From: Aeromicrobium sp.
GTDB taxonomy: Bacteria > Actinomycetota > Actinomycetes > Propionibacteriales > Nocardioidaceae
DNA length: 37,522 nt
Direction: 5' to 3'
Assembly (NCBI RefSeq): GCF_014378035.1
Contig: NZ_JACMOM010000187.1
Span: 1-37,522, forward strand
Shown: piece after piece, positions 17,739 to 26,261 of the stretch
Layout: the number at the start of each line of letters is the position of its first letter
Position numbering within the stretch: position 1 is the first letter of the stretch
Notes under the pieces: model-generated
What the model was told of the DNA's origin: nothing
Seen by the model: only the letters and a program-made list of their open reading frames with translations
Databases searched by the model: none
Translations under genes and position numbers: made by a program

Positions 17739-19271
17739 TCACCCCTTCTTGCGTCGTGTACCGAGGAACCATGCTCCCAGACCCAGGGTCAGGAGCAGAT
17801 ACTGCAGCGGTTCTGCCAGATGCTGCGCAGGTGTCGTGCCCGAGGCGAGCGTCACCTTGGCACTGAGTGTCGCAGGCTGGTGCAGGGGTGCCCGCTGCAC
17901 AGGGTTGCCTTCGGGATCGACAACTCCGCTGATGCCGTTGGTCGACGGCACGAGCACCCATCTCCCGGTCTCGATGGCGCGCAGCCGCGAGATGTCCCAC
18001 TGCTGCTCGGGCTGGGACGTGCCGGTGAAGCTGGCGTTGCTGGTCTGTACCACCAGTACCTGCGCCCCAGCGTTCACCGCCTCGTGGATGGCGCCGTCGT
18101 CGGCGATGTCCCAGCAGATGGCGTCGCCCACCACCGTGTCACCGATCGTCAGTGCTCCGGGCTTCTTGCCGGGCAGCATGTCCCGCGGGATGTCGCGAGA
18201 CAGGCGAGGCACGACCGACCCCAGCAGCTTGCGAAAGGGGACGTACTCGCCGTAGGCGACCACGTTGCGCTTGACGTAGCGGTCGCCCGGCCCGTTGGCG
18301 TCCCACACGACGCCGGCGTTGTAGGACGTGTCGACGGTGGGTCCGTCAAAGATCCCGCCGACCAGGATGGGCGCCTCCAGCCTGGACGAGAGGCCTTGGA
18401 TGCGGGCGCGCACGTAGGCGTCGTGATACGGGTCGATGTCGGTCGAGTTCTCCGGCCACAGGACCATGTCGGGACGTGGCACTTTGCCCGCCTCGATGCG
18501 CGCTGCCAGCTTGTCAGTCTCGGCGGCGTGCAGATCGAAGATCTCGCCGCGGGGCCAGGTCAGGAAGACGCCCGGGACGTCGCCCTGGACGAGCGCCACC
18601 TGCCGTGTGCCGTCGGCCCCGGCGATGCCAGTGGGCAGGATGATGGCGAGGAGAGTGAGGCCGACAATGCCGAGCGCGGCGAGGCCGCGCTGACGCCATG
18701 CGGGGCCGGTGACGGCGAGAAGGAGAAGTGCCGCAACGACGAACATCACGGCGCTCGTGCCGGAGGTGCCGAGCAGCCGGGCATAGGACGAGAACGGTGT
18801 GTCGATCGACGTGTGCGCGAGTCGGCCCCAGGGGAAGCCCCCGAACGGCACCGACCCACGGACGTACTCGCCGAGCACCCACACGGCCGCACCCCACAAC
18901 GGCCATGCCCGGAGGCGCACCGCCGCCCGCATCGCGAGCATGAGCGGTGCGTAGAAGGCCGCCTCGACCGGCACGAGACCGATGTAGGCACCGAGGCTCA
19001 CCGCCTTCATCCAGAAGATCAGCGGCAACATGAAGCCGAGCCCGTAGGAGAACCCGACGAGGGCGACGGTGCGCTTGCGCGCGGCGTCGAGTCGCTTCGC
19101 GAGCCAGACAAGCCCGGCCACGGCGACGACCATCGCGTACGGCAGCGCAACCGGCTCGAAGGCGAGCGACGAGAGGACGCCCAGCCCCGCGGCGAGCGGA
19201 AGGGCGAACCGCCTGCTGATCAACACTCCCCCCGTCGCCACACGCATGCGCGTCCGCAGGGTCTCGGTCAC
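17739..19271 (-). CDS. lnt: Apolipoprotein N-acyltransferase
   Basis: 510 residues. Residues 1-215 hold about seven membrane helices with 'LGEYVRGSVPFGGFPWGRLAH'-type Lnt loop; residues 225-475 are a nitrilase-like domain outside the membrane, then a final helix before the basic tail. Catalytic residues are seen in order: Glu in 'MVLWPENSTD', Lys in 'RYVKRNVVAYGEYVPF' and Cys in 'GDAICWDIAD'. The residues after the Cys are Trp-Asp where E. coli has Tyr-Glu, a conservative but notable change. Lnt adds the third acyl chain to lipoproteins such as the FKBP protein at 30-31 kb. The GTG start overlaps the M24 peptidase stop by 4 bp (GTGA), and ppm1 follows after 6 bp, so the three are one operon. 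Confidence 0.93.
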   Translation of the reverse strand: MTETLRTRMRVATGGVLISRRFALPLAAGLGVLSSLAFEPVALPYAMVVAVAGLVWLAKRLDAARKRTVALVGFSYGLGFMLPLIFWMKAVSLGAYIGLVPVEAAFYAPLMLAMRAAVRLRAWPLWGAAVWVLGEYVRGSVPFGGFPWGRLAHTSIDTPFSSYARLLGTSGTSAVMFVVAALLLLAVTGPAWRQRGLAALGIVGLTLLAIILPTGIAGADGTRQVALVQGDVPGVFLTWPRGEIFDLHAAETDKLAARIEAGKVPRPDMVLWPENSTDIDPYHDAYVRARIQGLSSRLEAPILVGGIFDGPTVDTSYNAGVVWDANGPGDRYVKRNVVAYGEYVPFRKLLGSVVPRLSRDIPRDMLPGKKPGALTIGDTVVGDAICWDIADDGAIHEAVNAGAQVLVVQTSNASFTGTSQPEQQWDISRLRAIETGRWVLVPSTNGISGVVDPEGNPVQRAPLHQPATLSAKVTLASGTTPAQHLAEPLQYLLLTLGLGAWFLGTRRKKG

Positions 19272-20347
19272 AGCTCGACGAGCCCTCGTGGCGTGTTGTT
19301 GAGAACCTCGAGACCGTCAGCCGTGCAGACCACGATGTCCTCGATGCGGGCGCCGAATCGGCCCTCGGTGTAGATGCCGGGCTCGATCGAGAAGGCCATG
19401 CCTTCCTCGAGCACCAGGTCGTTGCCCTTGACGATATAGGGATCTTCGTGGGTCTCCTGGCCGATGCCGTGCCCGGTTCGGTGGATGAAGAGCTCGCCGA
19501 ATCCCGCCTCGTCGATGATCGCACGGCCAACGGCGTCGACCGACTCAGCGGTGACCCCCGGCCGGGCGTGATCGCGCTGGGCCTGCTGGGCGGCCTCGAG
19601 CACGGCGTATGCGTCGAGGTAGTCACTCGGCACGGTGCCGCCGGCGAGGTAGTTGCGCGTCGAGTCCGAGCAGTAGCCCAGCGCTGTGGTGCCGCCGATG
19701 TCGACGACCACGGGGTCGCCCGGCTCGATGACCCGGTCGGACACCTCGTGATGCGGCGAGGCGCCGTTCGGCCCGGAGCCGACGATGACGAAGTCGACGG
19801 TCACGTGGCCCTCGTCGATGATGGCGCGCGCGATGTCGGCGCCGACCTCACGCTCGGTGCGCCCGGGGCGGAGCCACTCCCCCATGCGACGGTGCACACG
19901 GTCGATCGCGAGACCGGCGTCGCGCAGTGCGGCCACCTCGTCGTCGTCCTTGCGGATGCGGAGCTGCTGCACGAGGGGACCGGCGAGCACCTGCTGCGCC
20001 GTGGGGAGAGCATCGCGCAGCGAGAAGACCCGGGTGGCCCACATGTGGTCGTCCAGACCGACCATGGCAACGTCGCCCACGAGCGACGCGACGAGGGCAA
20101 ACGGATCGTCTGCCTCCTTCCAGGAGGCGATCTCGATGTCGACGCCTGATGCCACGGCGGCCGCCCTTTCGAGCGCAGGAACAACGAGGGTGGGCTCGCC
20201 GCGCGCCGGCAGCACCAGGCACGTCAACCGTTCGAGCGGTAGCGCGGTGTAGCCGGTGAGGTATCGAAGGTCGGCCCCCGGGGTGATGAGGAGGGTGTCG
20301 ATGCCCTCGGATGCGGCCAGTTGCTGTGCCTTGCGCCATCTGCTCAC
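19268..20347 (-). CDS. M24 family metallopeptidase (Xaa-Pro dipeptidase-like)
   Basis: 359 residues from GTG 20347, where 'SRWRKAQQLAASEGIDTLLI' begins the creatinase N-terminal domain; the frame is open further upstream without similarity. The pita-bread catalytic domain (about 135-350) has all five metal ligands: Asp in 'VVVDIGG', Asp in 'CSDSTRN', His in 'HRTGHGIGQETHEDP', Glu in 'SIEPGIY' and Glu in 'ARIEDIVV'. It should remove N-terminal residues from X-Pro dipeptides or small peptides in the cytoplasm, with two Mn or Co ions. A TATCGT hexamer 6 nt before the GTG points to a leaderless mRNA that also carries lnt and ppm1. Confidence 0.92.
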   Translation of the reverse strand: MSRWRKAQQLAASEGIDTLLITPGADLRYLTGYTALPLERLTCLVLPARGEPTLVVPALERAAAVASGVDIEIASWKEADDPFALVASLVGDVAMVGLDDHMWATRVFSLRDALPTAQQVLAGPLVQQLRIRKDDDEVAALRDAGLAIDRVHRRMGEWLRPGRTEREVGADIARAIIDEGHVTVDFVIVGSGPNGASPHHEVSDRVIEPGDPVVVDIGGTTALGYCSDSTRNYLAGGTVPSDYLDAYAVLEAAQQAQRDHARPGVTAESVDAVGRAIIDEAGFGELFIHRTGHGIGQETHEDPYIVKGNDLVLEEGMAFSIEPGIYTEGRFGARIEDIVVCTADGLEVLNNTPRGLVEL

Positions 20348-20353
20348 GTGACG

Positions 20354-20359
20354 ACGATA
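20354..20359 (-). promoter_or_regulatory. Candidate -10 box for leaderless M24-lnt-ppm1 operon
   Basis: TATCGT on the minus strand lies 6 nt upstream of the GTG at 20347. No ribosome binding site is present. Confidence 0.45.
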
Positions 20360-20404
20360 CCTGCGTGAAGGTGATGCCCGTTCATGTGCAGGATGCAACC
20401 AACC

Positions 20405-20433
20405 GTGACAGACCGCCGGAGCAGCCCTAGGTT
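20405..20433 (+). promoter_or_regulatory. Vegetative promoter of the M28 peptidase gene
   Basis: GTGACA (20405-20410) and TAGGTT (20428-20433) are 17 bp apart, close to the principal sigma consensus. The predicted start near 20440 leaves a leader of about 33 nt containing a GGGGGA ribosome binding site. Confidence 0.6.
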
Positions 20434-20472
20434 TGTCCCACTCTGTCAACAACGAGGATCGGGGGATCCCAC

Positions 20473-22026
20473 ATGCGCAAGACTCTGACATCCGTGGCTG
20501 CCGTTGTCGTGGCAGCTGGTCTCGTGACCGCCACGCCGGCGGTGGCGAGGGACAAGAAGCCGCAACAGGTCGACACCAGCAATCTCACCAAGGCCGTCAC
20601 GGTCAACGGCATCCTGCAGCATGAGCGGCAGCTGCAGGTCATCGCCAACCGCAACGAGGGCACGCGTGCCTCGGGCCTTCCGGGTCACACCGAGTCGGCC
20701 GACTACGTCGCGAAGATGATGCGCAAGGCTGGCTACACGGTCAAGCGCCAGACCTTCACGTTCCCCTTCTCGCGCGAGCTTGCGCCCGCGACTCTCGCCG
20801 AGGTCACGCCCAACGCACGGGACATCGAGACAGCGACGATGGACTATTCCGCCTCCGGTGACGTCACCGGGGTGGTCGTGCCCACCAATGATGTCGTGGT
20901 CCCCCCATCGTCGGAGCCGGGCAGCACCTCCGGGTGTGAGGCGTCCGACTTCCCGGCCGCTCCGACCGGCCCGGCGATCGCGCTGATCCAGCGCGGTACC
21001 TGCAGCTTCGAGGCCAAGGCCACCAATGCGGTCGCCGCCGGTTACGACGCCGTCATCGAGTTCAACGAGGGCCAACCGGGTCGCGATGAGCTGCTGACGG
21101 GCACGCTCGGGAACCCCGCCACAGTCCCGGTCGTCGGCATCTCGTACGCCGACGGTGCCGCACTCGTCGCGGGGGCGAAGACCGCACCCGTCACCGCCCG
21201 CGTGACGACCTCCACCGAGGTCGACCTCAACCGCCAGACGGAGAACGTCATCGCCGACCTGCCCTCGACGGGCAAGACGGTCAAGAACGCTGATCAGGTC
21301 GTCGTCGTCGGAGCCCACCTCGACAGCGTCGCCGCCGGACCTGGCATCAACGACAACGGTTCGGGCTCGGCGGCGATCCTGGAGACCGCGGAGCAGATGT
21401 CCCAGCTGAAGCTCACCAAGAAGCTCGAGCGGCCCGTGCGGTTCGCCTTCTGGGGTGCGGAGGAGGCCGGCCTGCTGGGCGCGACCCACTACGTTGGTGC
21501 TCTGTCAGACGCCAACCGGTCCAAGATCTATGCCAACCTCAACTTCGACATGCTGGGCTCGCCCAACTACGCCCGTCTCGTGTATGACGGTGACGGGTCC
21601 GATGGTGACGCGGGTCCTCCGGGTTCCGACGCGATCGAGAAGGTCTTCACCGACTACTTCGACAGCAAGCAGCTCGCGACCGAGCCGACCGCGTTCGACG
21701 GACGATCCGACTACGGACCGTTCATCGAGGCCGGGATCCCGGCCGGTGGGCTGTTCAGCGGTGCCGAGGAGATCAAGACGCCGGAGCAGGTCATCAAGTT
21801 CGGTGGCACGGCCGGTGTCCCGTTCGACTCCTGCTACCACCAGGCGTGCGACACCATCGACAACCTGAACGTCAAGGCTCTCGACGAGCTGGGCGACGGT
21901 GCGGCTCATGCCACGGCGGTGCTGACCCTCTCCAAGACCGGGTTGTTCCCCGATGGAAGCCGCAAGGCACTGCGCGAGGCGGCGGCATCGAACGCGCCCC
22001 CATCGGGGCACGCGGTCTTTCGCTGA
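20473..22026 (+). CDS. Secreted M28 family aminopeptidase with PA domain
   Basis: 517 residues. A Sec signal peptide (MRKTLTSVAAVVVAAGLV, cleavage near AVA at 23-25) is followed by an M28 fold interrupted by a protease-associated domain at about 150-245 ('IALIQRGTCSFEAKATNA', 'VPVVGISYADG'). Zinc ligands are present: 'VGAHLDSVAAGPGINDNGSG' gives His, Asp and the bridging Asp; 'WGAEEAGLLGA' gives the catalytic Glu pair; 'NFDMLGSP' gives Asp; 'CYHQACDT' gives the last His between paired cysteines. This is the aminopeptidase S/Y layout, cleaving N-terminal hydrophobic residues outside the cell. The last 40 residues carry no anchor. A hairpin terminator follows 15 bp after the stop. Confidence 0.93.
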   Translation: MRKTLTSVAAVVVAAGLVTATPAVARDKKPQQVDTSNLTKAVTVNGILQHERQLQVIANRNEGTRASGLPGHTESADYVAKMMRKAGYTVKRQTFTFPFSRELAPATLAEVTPNARDIETATMDYSASGDVTGVVVPTNDVVVPPSSEPGSTSGCEASDFPAAPTGPAIALIQRGTCSFEAKATNAVAAGYDAVIEFNEGQPGRDELLTGTLGNPATVPVVGISYADGAALVAGAKTAPVTARVTTSTEVDLNRQTENVIADLPSTGKTVKNADQVVVVGAHLDSVAAGPGINDNGSGSAAILETAEQMSQLKLTKKLERPVRFAFWGAEEAGLLGATHYVGALSDANRSKIYANLNFDMLGSPNYARLVYDGDGSDGDAGPPGSDAIEKVFTDYFDSKQLATEPTAFDGRSDYGPFIEAGIPAGGLFSGAEEIKTPEQVIKFGGTAGVPFDSCYHQACDTIDNLNVKALDELGDGAAHATAVLTLSKTGLFPDGSRKALREAAASNAPPSGHAVFR

Positions 22027-22040
22027 CTGATCTGCAGCAT

Positions 22041-22076
22041 CCGGGCGCCATCACCCTTTGCGGTGGTGACGCCCGG
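22041..22076 (+). terminator. Rho-independent terminator of the M28 peptidase gene
   Basis: CCGGGCG pairs with CGCCCGG and, past one mismatch, CATCACC pairs with GGTGGTG around a 6-nt loop, giving a 15-position stem. Downstream is TTGT with no long U-tract, as is usual in high-GC genomes. Confidence 0.8.
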
Positions 22077-22160
22077 TTGTCTGCCCGCAATGCCCCATGA
22101 GTCTGACCCTCAGCGTGTGATGATGGGTATTCGTGGGACGTGAGCAGGAGGAGAGCGGTC

Positions 22161-22574
22161 GTGCCGCTGCTGGATGGAATGCTCGGCTTCGTCGTTTTCG
22201 GTCTGTGGATCTTCTGCCTTCTCGACATCATCACGTCCCCAGCAGGCTCGTGTCGCAACCTCGGCAAGTCCGTGTGGTTGATCCTCGCCTTCCTCCTCCC
22301 GGGCATCGGCTCGATCGTCTGGCTGGTGGCCGGGCGGCCGATCGCCGACAGGACGGCCGGGAGGCGCGACCAGGGCAAGGACAGATCGAGCTGGCACGGC
22401 CACCCGTCGACGTTCTCCGATCGGGAACGTCCCCGCCACTGCGTTTCGTCGAGTCCTGATGATCACGAGGTTTTCCTGCGCGGTGTCCGTGAGCGTGCGG
22501 AGCAGCAGCGTCGGGCCTATCAGGCGCAGAAGCGTCTCGAGCTCGGCGAAACGGACCCGATGCACGACTCATAG
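22161..22574 (+). CDS. Small PLDc_N-domain membrane protein
   Basis: 137 residues from GTG 22161. This start is chosen because AGGAGGAG lies 7 nt upstream, inside what would be coding if an earlier GTG at 22140 were used. Two hydrophobic helices at about 7-27 and 39-58, the second with 'LILAFLLPGIGSIVWLVAGRP', match the phospholipase-D-nuclease N-terminal (PLDc_N) domain. The remaining 75 residues are hydrophilic and charged, probably cytoplasmic, ending in a helical 'RERAEQQRRAYQAQKRLE'. No phospholipase domain follows, as is common for these short actinobacterial proteins. Function is unknown. Confidence 0.82.
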   Translation: MPLLDGMLGFVVFGLWIFCLLDIITSPAGSCRNLGKSVWLILAFLLPGIGSIVWLVAGRPIADRTAGRRDQGKDRSSWHGHPSTFSDRERPRHCVSSSPDDHEVFLRGVRERAEQQRRAYQAQKRLELGETDPMHDS

Positions 22575-22606
22575 GGTTCGAACAGCTCGGGAGTCCGAAC
22601 AACGCC

Positions 22607-22612
22607 TAGGGT
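22607..22612 (+). promoter_or_regulatory. Candidate -10 box for leaderless exonuclease mRNA
   Basis: TAGGGT ends 6 nt before the ATG at 22619. A related stretch, TAGGGTTCGAAC, also occurs 35 bp upstream over the previous stop codon, forming an imperfect direct repeat. Confidence 0.45.
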
Positions 22613-22618
22613 CGAACC

Positions 22619-23533
22619 ATGGCCAACGGACGTCTGCTCCTGCTCGACAGCGCAAGCCTCTACTACCGGGCATTCTTCGGTATCCCCGACACTCTCAAGG
22701 CTCCTGACGGCACCGTCGTCAACGCGCTGCGAGGCCTGCTCGACTTCGTGTCGGCGCTCAGCACCCAGTACGAGCCAGAGGCAGTCGTCGCCTGCTGGGA
22801 CGATGCCTGGCGACCACAGTGGCGTGTCGATCTCATCCCGACCTACAAGACACAACGGCTCGGTGACGACGGGGGCGAGGCCGATACGACCAAGGGGCTC
22901 CTCGGTCCCCAGGTGCCGCTCATCGCCGAGGCGCTCGGGCTGGTGGGTATCCCGGTGGTGGGGGCGAAGGACGCCGAGGCGGACGATGTCATCGGCACGC
23001 TGTCGTCACGGTGGGATGGTCCGGTAGACGTCGTGACGGGAGATCGTGACCTCTTCCAGCTCGTCAATGACACCGCTGGGGTGCGAGTGCTCTACACGGC
23101 GCGCGGCGTCTCGAAGCACGACGTCGTCGACGAGGCCTGGATCCGCTCGAAGTACGCCATCGATGCGTCCCGCTACGTCGACTTCGCCGTGATGCGTGGC
23201 GATGCGTCCGACGGACTGCCGGGAGTTGCAGGCATCGGCGACAAGACCGCAGCCGCGTTGCTGGAGGAGTTCGGTGACCTCGACGGGATCCTCGCCGCGG
23301 CACAGGACGACAGCTCGTCGATCAAGCCACGGGTGCGGCAGTCGCTGATCGACTCGGACGACTACATCGCCGCGGCGCGCATCGTCGTCGCGGTCAAGAA
23401 GGACGTCTGCGAGCCACCGACGTACGAACGGACGCCGCTGTCGGACAAGCAGGTGCAGGCGTTCAGGGAGTTCGGCACGACATGGGGGCTGGGTGGCGCG
23501 GCCGAACGAGCGCTCAAAGCCGTCAGGCGCTGA
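22619..23533 (+). CDS. 5'-3' exonuclease (FEN/Pol I N-terminal domain type)
   Basis: 304 residues, normal for stand-alone bacterial 5' nucleases. 'LLLLDSASLYYRAFFG', 'ACWDDAWRPQWRVDLIPTYK', 'EADDVIGTL' and 'VVTGDRDLFQLV' supply the acidic metal ligands and helical arch, and 'ASDGLPGVAGIGDKTAAALL' is the H3TH DNA-binding motif. The enzyme removes 5' flaps or RNA primers from DNA. No polymerase domain is attached. The start has a TAGGGT box 6 nt upstream and no ribosome binding site. The 3' end overlaps the 3' end of helY on the opposite strand by 11 bp. Confidence 0.93.
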   Translation: MANGRLLLLDSASLYYRAFFGIPDTLKAPDGTVVNALRGLLDFVSALSTQYEPEAVVACWDDAWRPQWRVDLIPTYKTQRLGDDGGEADTTKGLLGPQVPLIAEALGLVGIPVVGAKDAEADDVIGTLSSRWDGPVDVVTGDRDLFQLVNDTAGVRVLYTARGVSKHDVVDEAWIRSKYAIDASRYVDFAVMRGDASDGLPGVAGIGDKTAAALLEEFGDLDGILAAAQDDSSSIKPRVRQSLIDSDDYIAAARIVVAVKKDVCEPPTYERTPLSDKQVQAFREFGTTWGLGGAAERALKAVRR

Positions 23534-26249
23534 TGCTCGTGTAGGCGACAACCCCGTGGCGCAGCAGGTCGAGCGACTCGCGCGCGGTGTCTCGCAGGGG
23601 TCCCGGGCCGGCCGCGTCGGCAACCTGGGCGACGACGTCGATGAGCTGCTTCATGGCCCGGACGAAGTCACCTGCCGCGAGATCCATCTGCCCGAGGACG
23701 TCATCGAGCGAGGCGCCGTGCGACCACTGCCAGACCGCCTGGGCGAAGCCGAAATCGGGCTGGCGCAAAAACTTCACCCGGTGCTCGCGCTCGAGTCGTT
23801 GCAGGTCGGTGCACAGGTCCGTCATGGTGTCGGCCACCTCGCGCACCTGCAGGGTGGGGATACGGGGGGTCGGGGCGTCGTCGGAGTTGCGAGACGCGAA
23901 GGTGAGGCCACTGATGACGGCGGCAAGCTCGGGGGCGTCCAGGCCCTTCCACACCTCACCGCGCAGACATTCGCTGACCAGGAGGTCGAGCTCGCTGTAA
24001 AGACGCTTGAGGCGCTTGCCGTCGGGCGTGACCTCGTCGCCGTCGAGGTAGCCGAGGACGTCGAGCACCTCGCACACGCGGTCGAACTGGCGTGCCACCG
24101 TGTTGGTGCGTTGGTCGATCCGCCCACGTTGGTTGCCGGTGTCGCGCTCGAGCTTGAGGTAGCGCTCGGCCCATCTGGCGTGCGACTCGCGGTCGGGGCA
24201 GCTGTGACACGCGTGGTTGCGCATCTTGTCGCGCAGTGACTCGATGCGAGGGTCCTGGTGCGAGCCGCTCTCGCGATAGGGCTTGTCAGGCCTCCACGCA
24301 ACACCCTCGGCCCGGCTGCGAAGCGTCGAGGCGAGATCGCGACGTGACTGCGGGTTGCGCGGGTTGAACGACTTGGGGATGCGCATCGTGGTGATGGGTT
24401 GGACGGGAATGTTGAAGTCGACCATCGCGAGCCTGCGCGCGTGCCGGTTGGCCGTCAGCACCATCGGCCGGGGGCCCTCGTTGTCGGCGCGGCTGCCGGG
24501 ATCGAGGACGACGGCGATCCCTGCCCAGCGACCCACCGGGACGTTGATGACGTCACCGGGCCGCAGCGTGAGGAGTGACTCGATGACGACCTCTCGATCG
24601 GCCACCTTGCGGGCCTTGGAACCTGACGCCTCGATATCGCTCAGCTCGCGGCGCAGGGCGGCGTACTCCATGAAGTCGCCCTTGTCGCACTGCGCCGACT
24701 CGGCGTACCCCGACAACGCCTCCTCGGCCTTGCGGATCTGCCGGGACATGCCGACCACGGCGCGGTCAGCCTGGAACTGCGCGAAGGACTGCTCGAGCAG
24801 CTCGCGGGCGATCGTTCGCCCGGTCTGGCCGACGAGGTTGACGGCCATGTTGTACGACGGCTGGAACGATGAGTTGAGGGGGTATGTGCGAGTGCTCGCC
24901 AGTCCAGCGACCTGCTTGGGGTCCAGGCCTGGCTGCCACAACACGACGCCGTGACCTTCGATGTCGATGCCGCGGCGGCCGGCTCGACCGGTGAGCTGGG
25001 TGTACTCCCCCGGGGTGATGGTGGCGTGGGTCTCGCCGTTCCACTTGGACAGCTTCTCGATGACGACCGACCGGGCCGGCATGTTGATGCCCAGCGCGAG
25101 GGTCTCGGTGGCAAAGATGATCTTGACGAAGCCCCGGCTGAACAGCACCTCGACGCACTCCTTGAACGTCGGCAGCATGCCGGCGTGGTGCGAGGCGACA
25201 CCGCGCACGAGCGCGTCGCGGAAATCGTAGAACCCGAGCACGTGGAGGTCGTCCTCGGGCAGGTGGGCGCAGGTCGCGTCGACGACGGCACCGATCTCGG
25301 CCTGCTCCTCGGCGGTCGTGAGGCTCAGCCGGGCATCGAGGCACTGCTTGACCGCGGCGGCACAGCCGGCCCGGCTGAAGATGAAGCAGATCGCGGGCAG
25401 CAGGCCTTCCGCATCAAGCTTCTCGACCAGCTCGATCCGACTCGGTGTGCGGTGGCGGCTGCGGGGACGCTTGCCACCCTTGCTCCGGTGCCCCTTCTGC
25501 ATGCGGGTGAACTGCCAGTCGTCGCGGGCGATGCGCTCAAGAGCGTGGTTGACCTCCACCCCGTCGTCGTCCGCGGGCGACTCGAACAGGGGGAACAGCT
25601 TGCGCCCGACGAGCACGTGCTGGTGCAGGGGCACCGGTCGCCTTTCCTCGACGATCGTCACGTTGGTGCCACGGACCTCGGCCAGCCAGTCACCAAAATC
25701 TTCGGCATTCGACACCGTCGCTGACAGCGACACGACGGAGACCGACTCGGGGAGGTGGATGATGACCTCTTCCCAGACCGCACCGCGGATGCGGTCGGCG
25801 AGGTAGTGGACCTCGTCCATGACGACGTAACCGAGGGTGTTGAGGGTGCGCGAGCCTGCGTAGAGCATGTTGCGCAGCACCTCGGTGGTCATGACGACGA
25901 CCGGCGCCTCGCCGTTGATGGTGTTGTCGCCGGTGAGGAGGCCGACATTCTCGGCACCGTGACGCGCGACCAGGTCGGCGTACTTCTGGTTGGACAACGC
26001 CTTGATGGGGGTTGTGTAGAAGCACTTGCGCCCGGTCGCGAGGGCCATGTGCACAGCGAACTCACCGACGATGGTCTTGCCGGAACCGGTCGGTGCAGCG
26101 ACCAGCACGCCACGGCCGTCCTCGACGACCTTGCAGGCCTCGATCTGGAACGGGTCGAGCGCAAAGGTGTAGTGCTCACGGAACTCGGCCAGGTGCGGAT
26201 GCTGCCGGTCGGCGCGAGATCTGGCGTATCGCTCGGCCGGGGAGTTCAT
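23523..26249 (-). CDS. helY: DEAD/DEAH-box RNA helicase, HelY/Ski2-like
   Basis: 908 residues, the normal HelY length. The helicase core has 'LVAAPTGSGKTIVGEFA' (motif I, near residue 55), 'TTPIKALSNQK' (Ia), 'VVMDEVHYLAD' (DEVH, motif II), 'VSLSATVSN' (III) and 'GRAGRRGID' (VI). The C-terminal half has an SH3-like insertion ('LRPGDVINVPVGRWAGIAVVLDP') and the DSHCT domain ending at the stop ('VAQVADAAGP'), as in Mtr4/Ski2 helicases. It should unwind structured RNA for turnover. It is the last gene of the leftward pafBC-tat block; this order is conserved in actinobacteria. TAGGCT 6 nt before the ATG suggests an extra leaderless promoter. Confidence 0.94.
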   Translation of the reverse strand: MNSPAERYARSRADRQHPHLAEFREHYTFALDPFQIEACKVVEDGRGVLVAAPTGSGKTIVGEFAVHMALATGRKCFYTTPIKALSNQKYADLVARHGAENVGLLTGDNTINGEAPVVVMTTEVLRNMLYAGSRTLNTLGYVVMDEVHYLADRIRGAVWEEVIIHLPESVSVVSLSATVSNAEDFGDWLAEVRGTNVTIVEERRPVPLHQHVLVGRKLFPLFESPADDDGVEVNHALERIARDDWQFTRMQKGHRSKGGKRPRSRHRTPSRIELVEKLDAEGLLPAICFIFSRAGCAAAVKQCLDARLSLTTAEEQAEIGAVVDATCAHLPEDDLHVLGFYDFRDALVRGVASHHAGMLPTFKECVEVLFSRGFVKIIFATETLALGINMPARSVVIEKLSKWNGETHATITPGEYTQLTGRAGRRGIDIEGHGVVLWQPGLDPKQVAGLASTRTYPLNSSFQPSYNMAVNLVGQTGRTIARELLEQSFAQFQADRAVVGMSRQIRKAEEALSGYAESAQCDKGDFMEYAALRRELSDIEASGSKARKVADREVVIESLLTLRPGDVINVPVGRWAGIAVVLDPGSRADNEGPRPMVLTANRHARRLAMVDFNIPVQPITTMRIPKSFNPRNPQSRRDLASTLRSRAEGVAWRPDKPYRESGSHQDPRIESLRDKMRNHACHSCPDRESHARWAERYLKLERDTGNQRGRIDQRTNTVARQFDRVCEVLDVLGYLDGDEVTPDGKRLKRLYSELDLLVSECLRGEVWKGLDAPELAAVISGLTFASRNSDDAPTPRIPTLQVREVADTMTDLCTDLQRLEREHRVKFLRQPDFGFAQAVWQWSHGASLDDVLGQMDLAAGDFVRAMKQLIDVVAQVADAAGPGPLRDTARESLDLLRHGVVAYTSISA

Positions 26250-26255
26250 GTGACC

Positions 26256-26261
26256 AGCCTA
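26256..26261 (-). promoter_or_regulatory. Candidate -10 box for leaderless helY mRNA
   Basis: TAGGCT on the minus strand lies 6 nt upstream of the ATG at 26249. It partly overlaps the stop codon region of the diacylglycerol kinase gene. Confidence 0.4.

Noticed and set aside
22140-22160. Upstream GTG start for the PLDc_N protein
   Set aside because: It would turn the AGGAGGAG ribosome binding site into codons; GTG 22161 has ideal spacing to that site.
22572-22617. Possible LexA/SOS box upstream of the exonuclease
   Set aside because: TCGAAC half-sites occur at 22578 and 22612, but neither is followed by the required four bases and GTTCGA.
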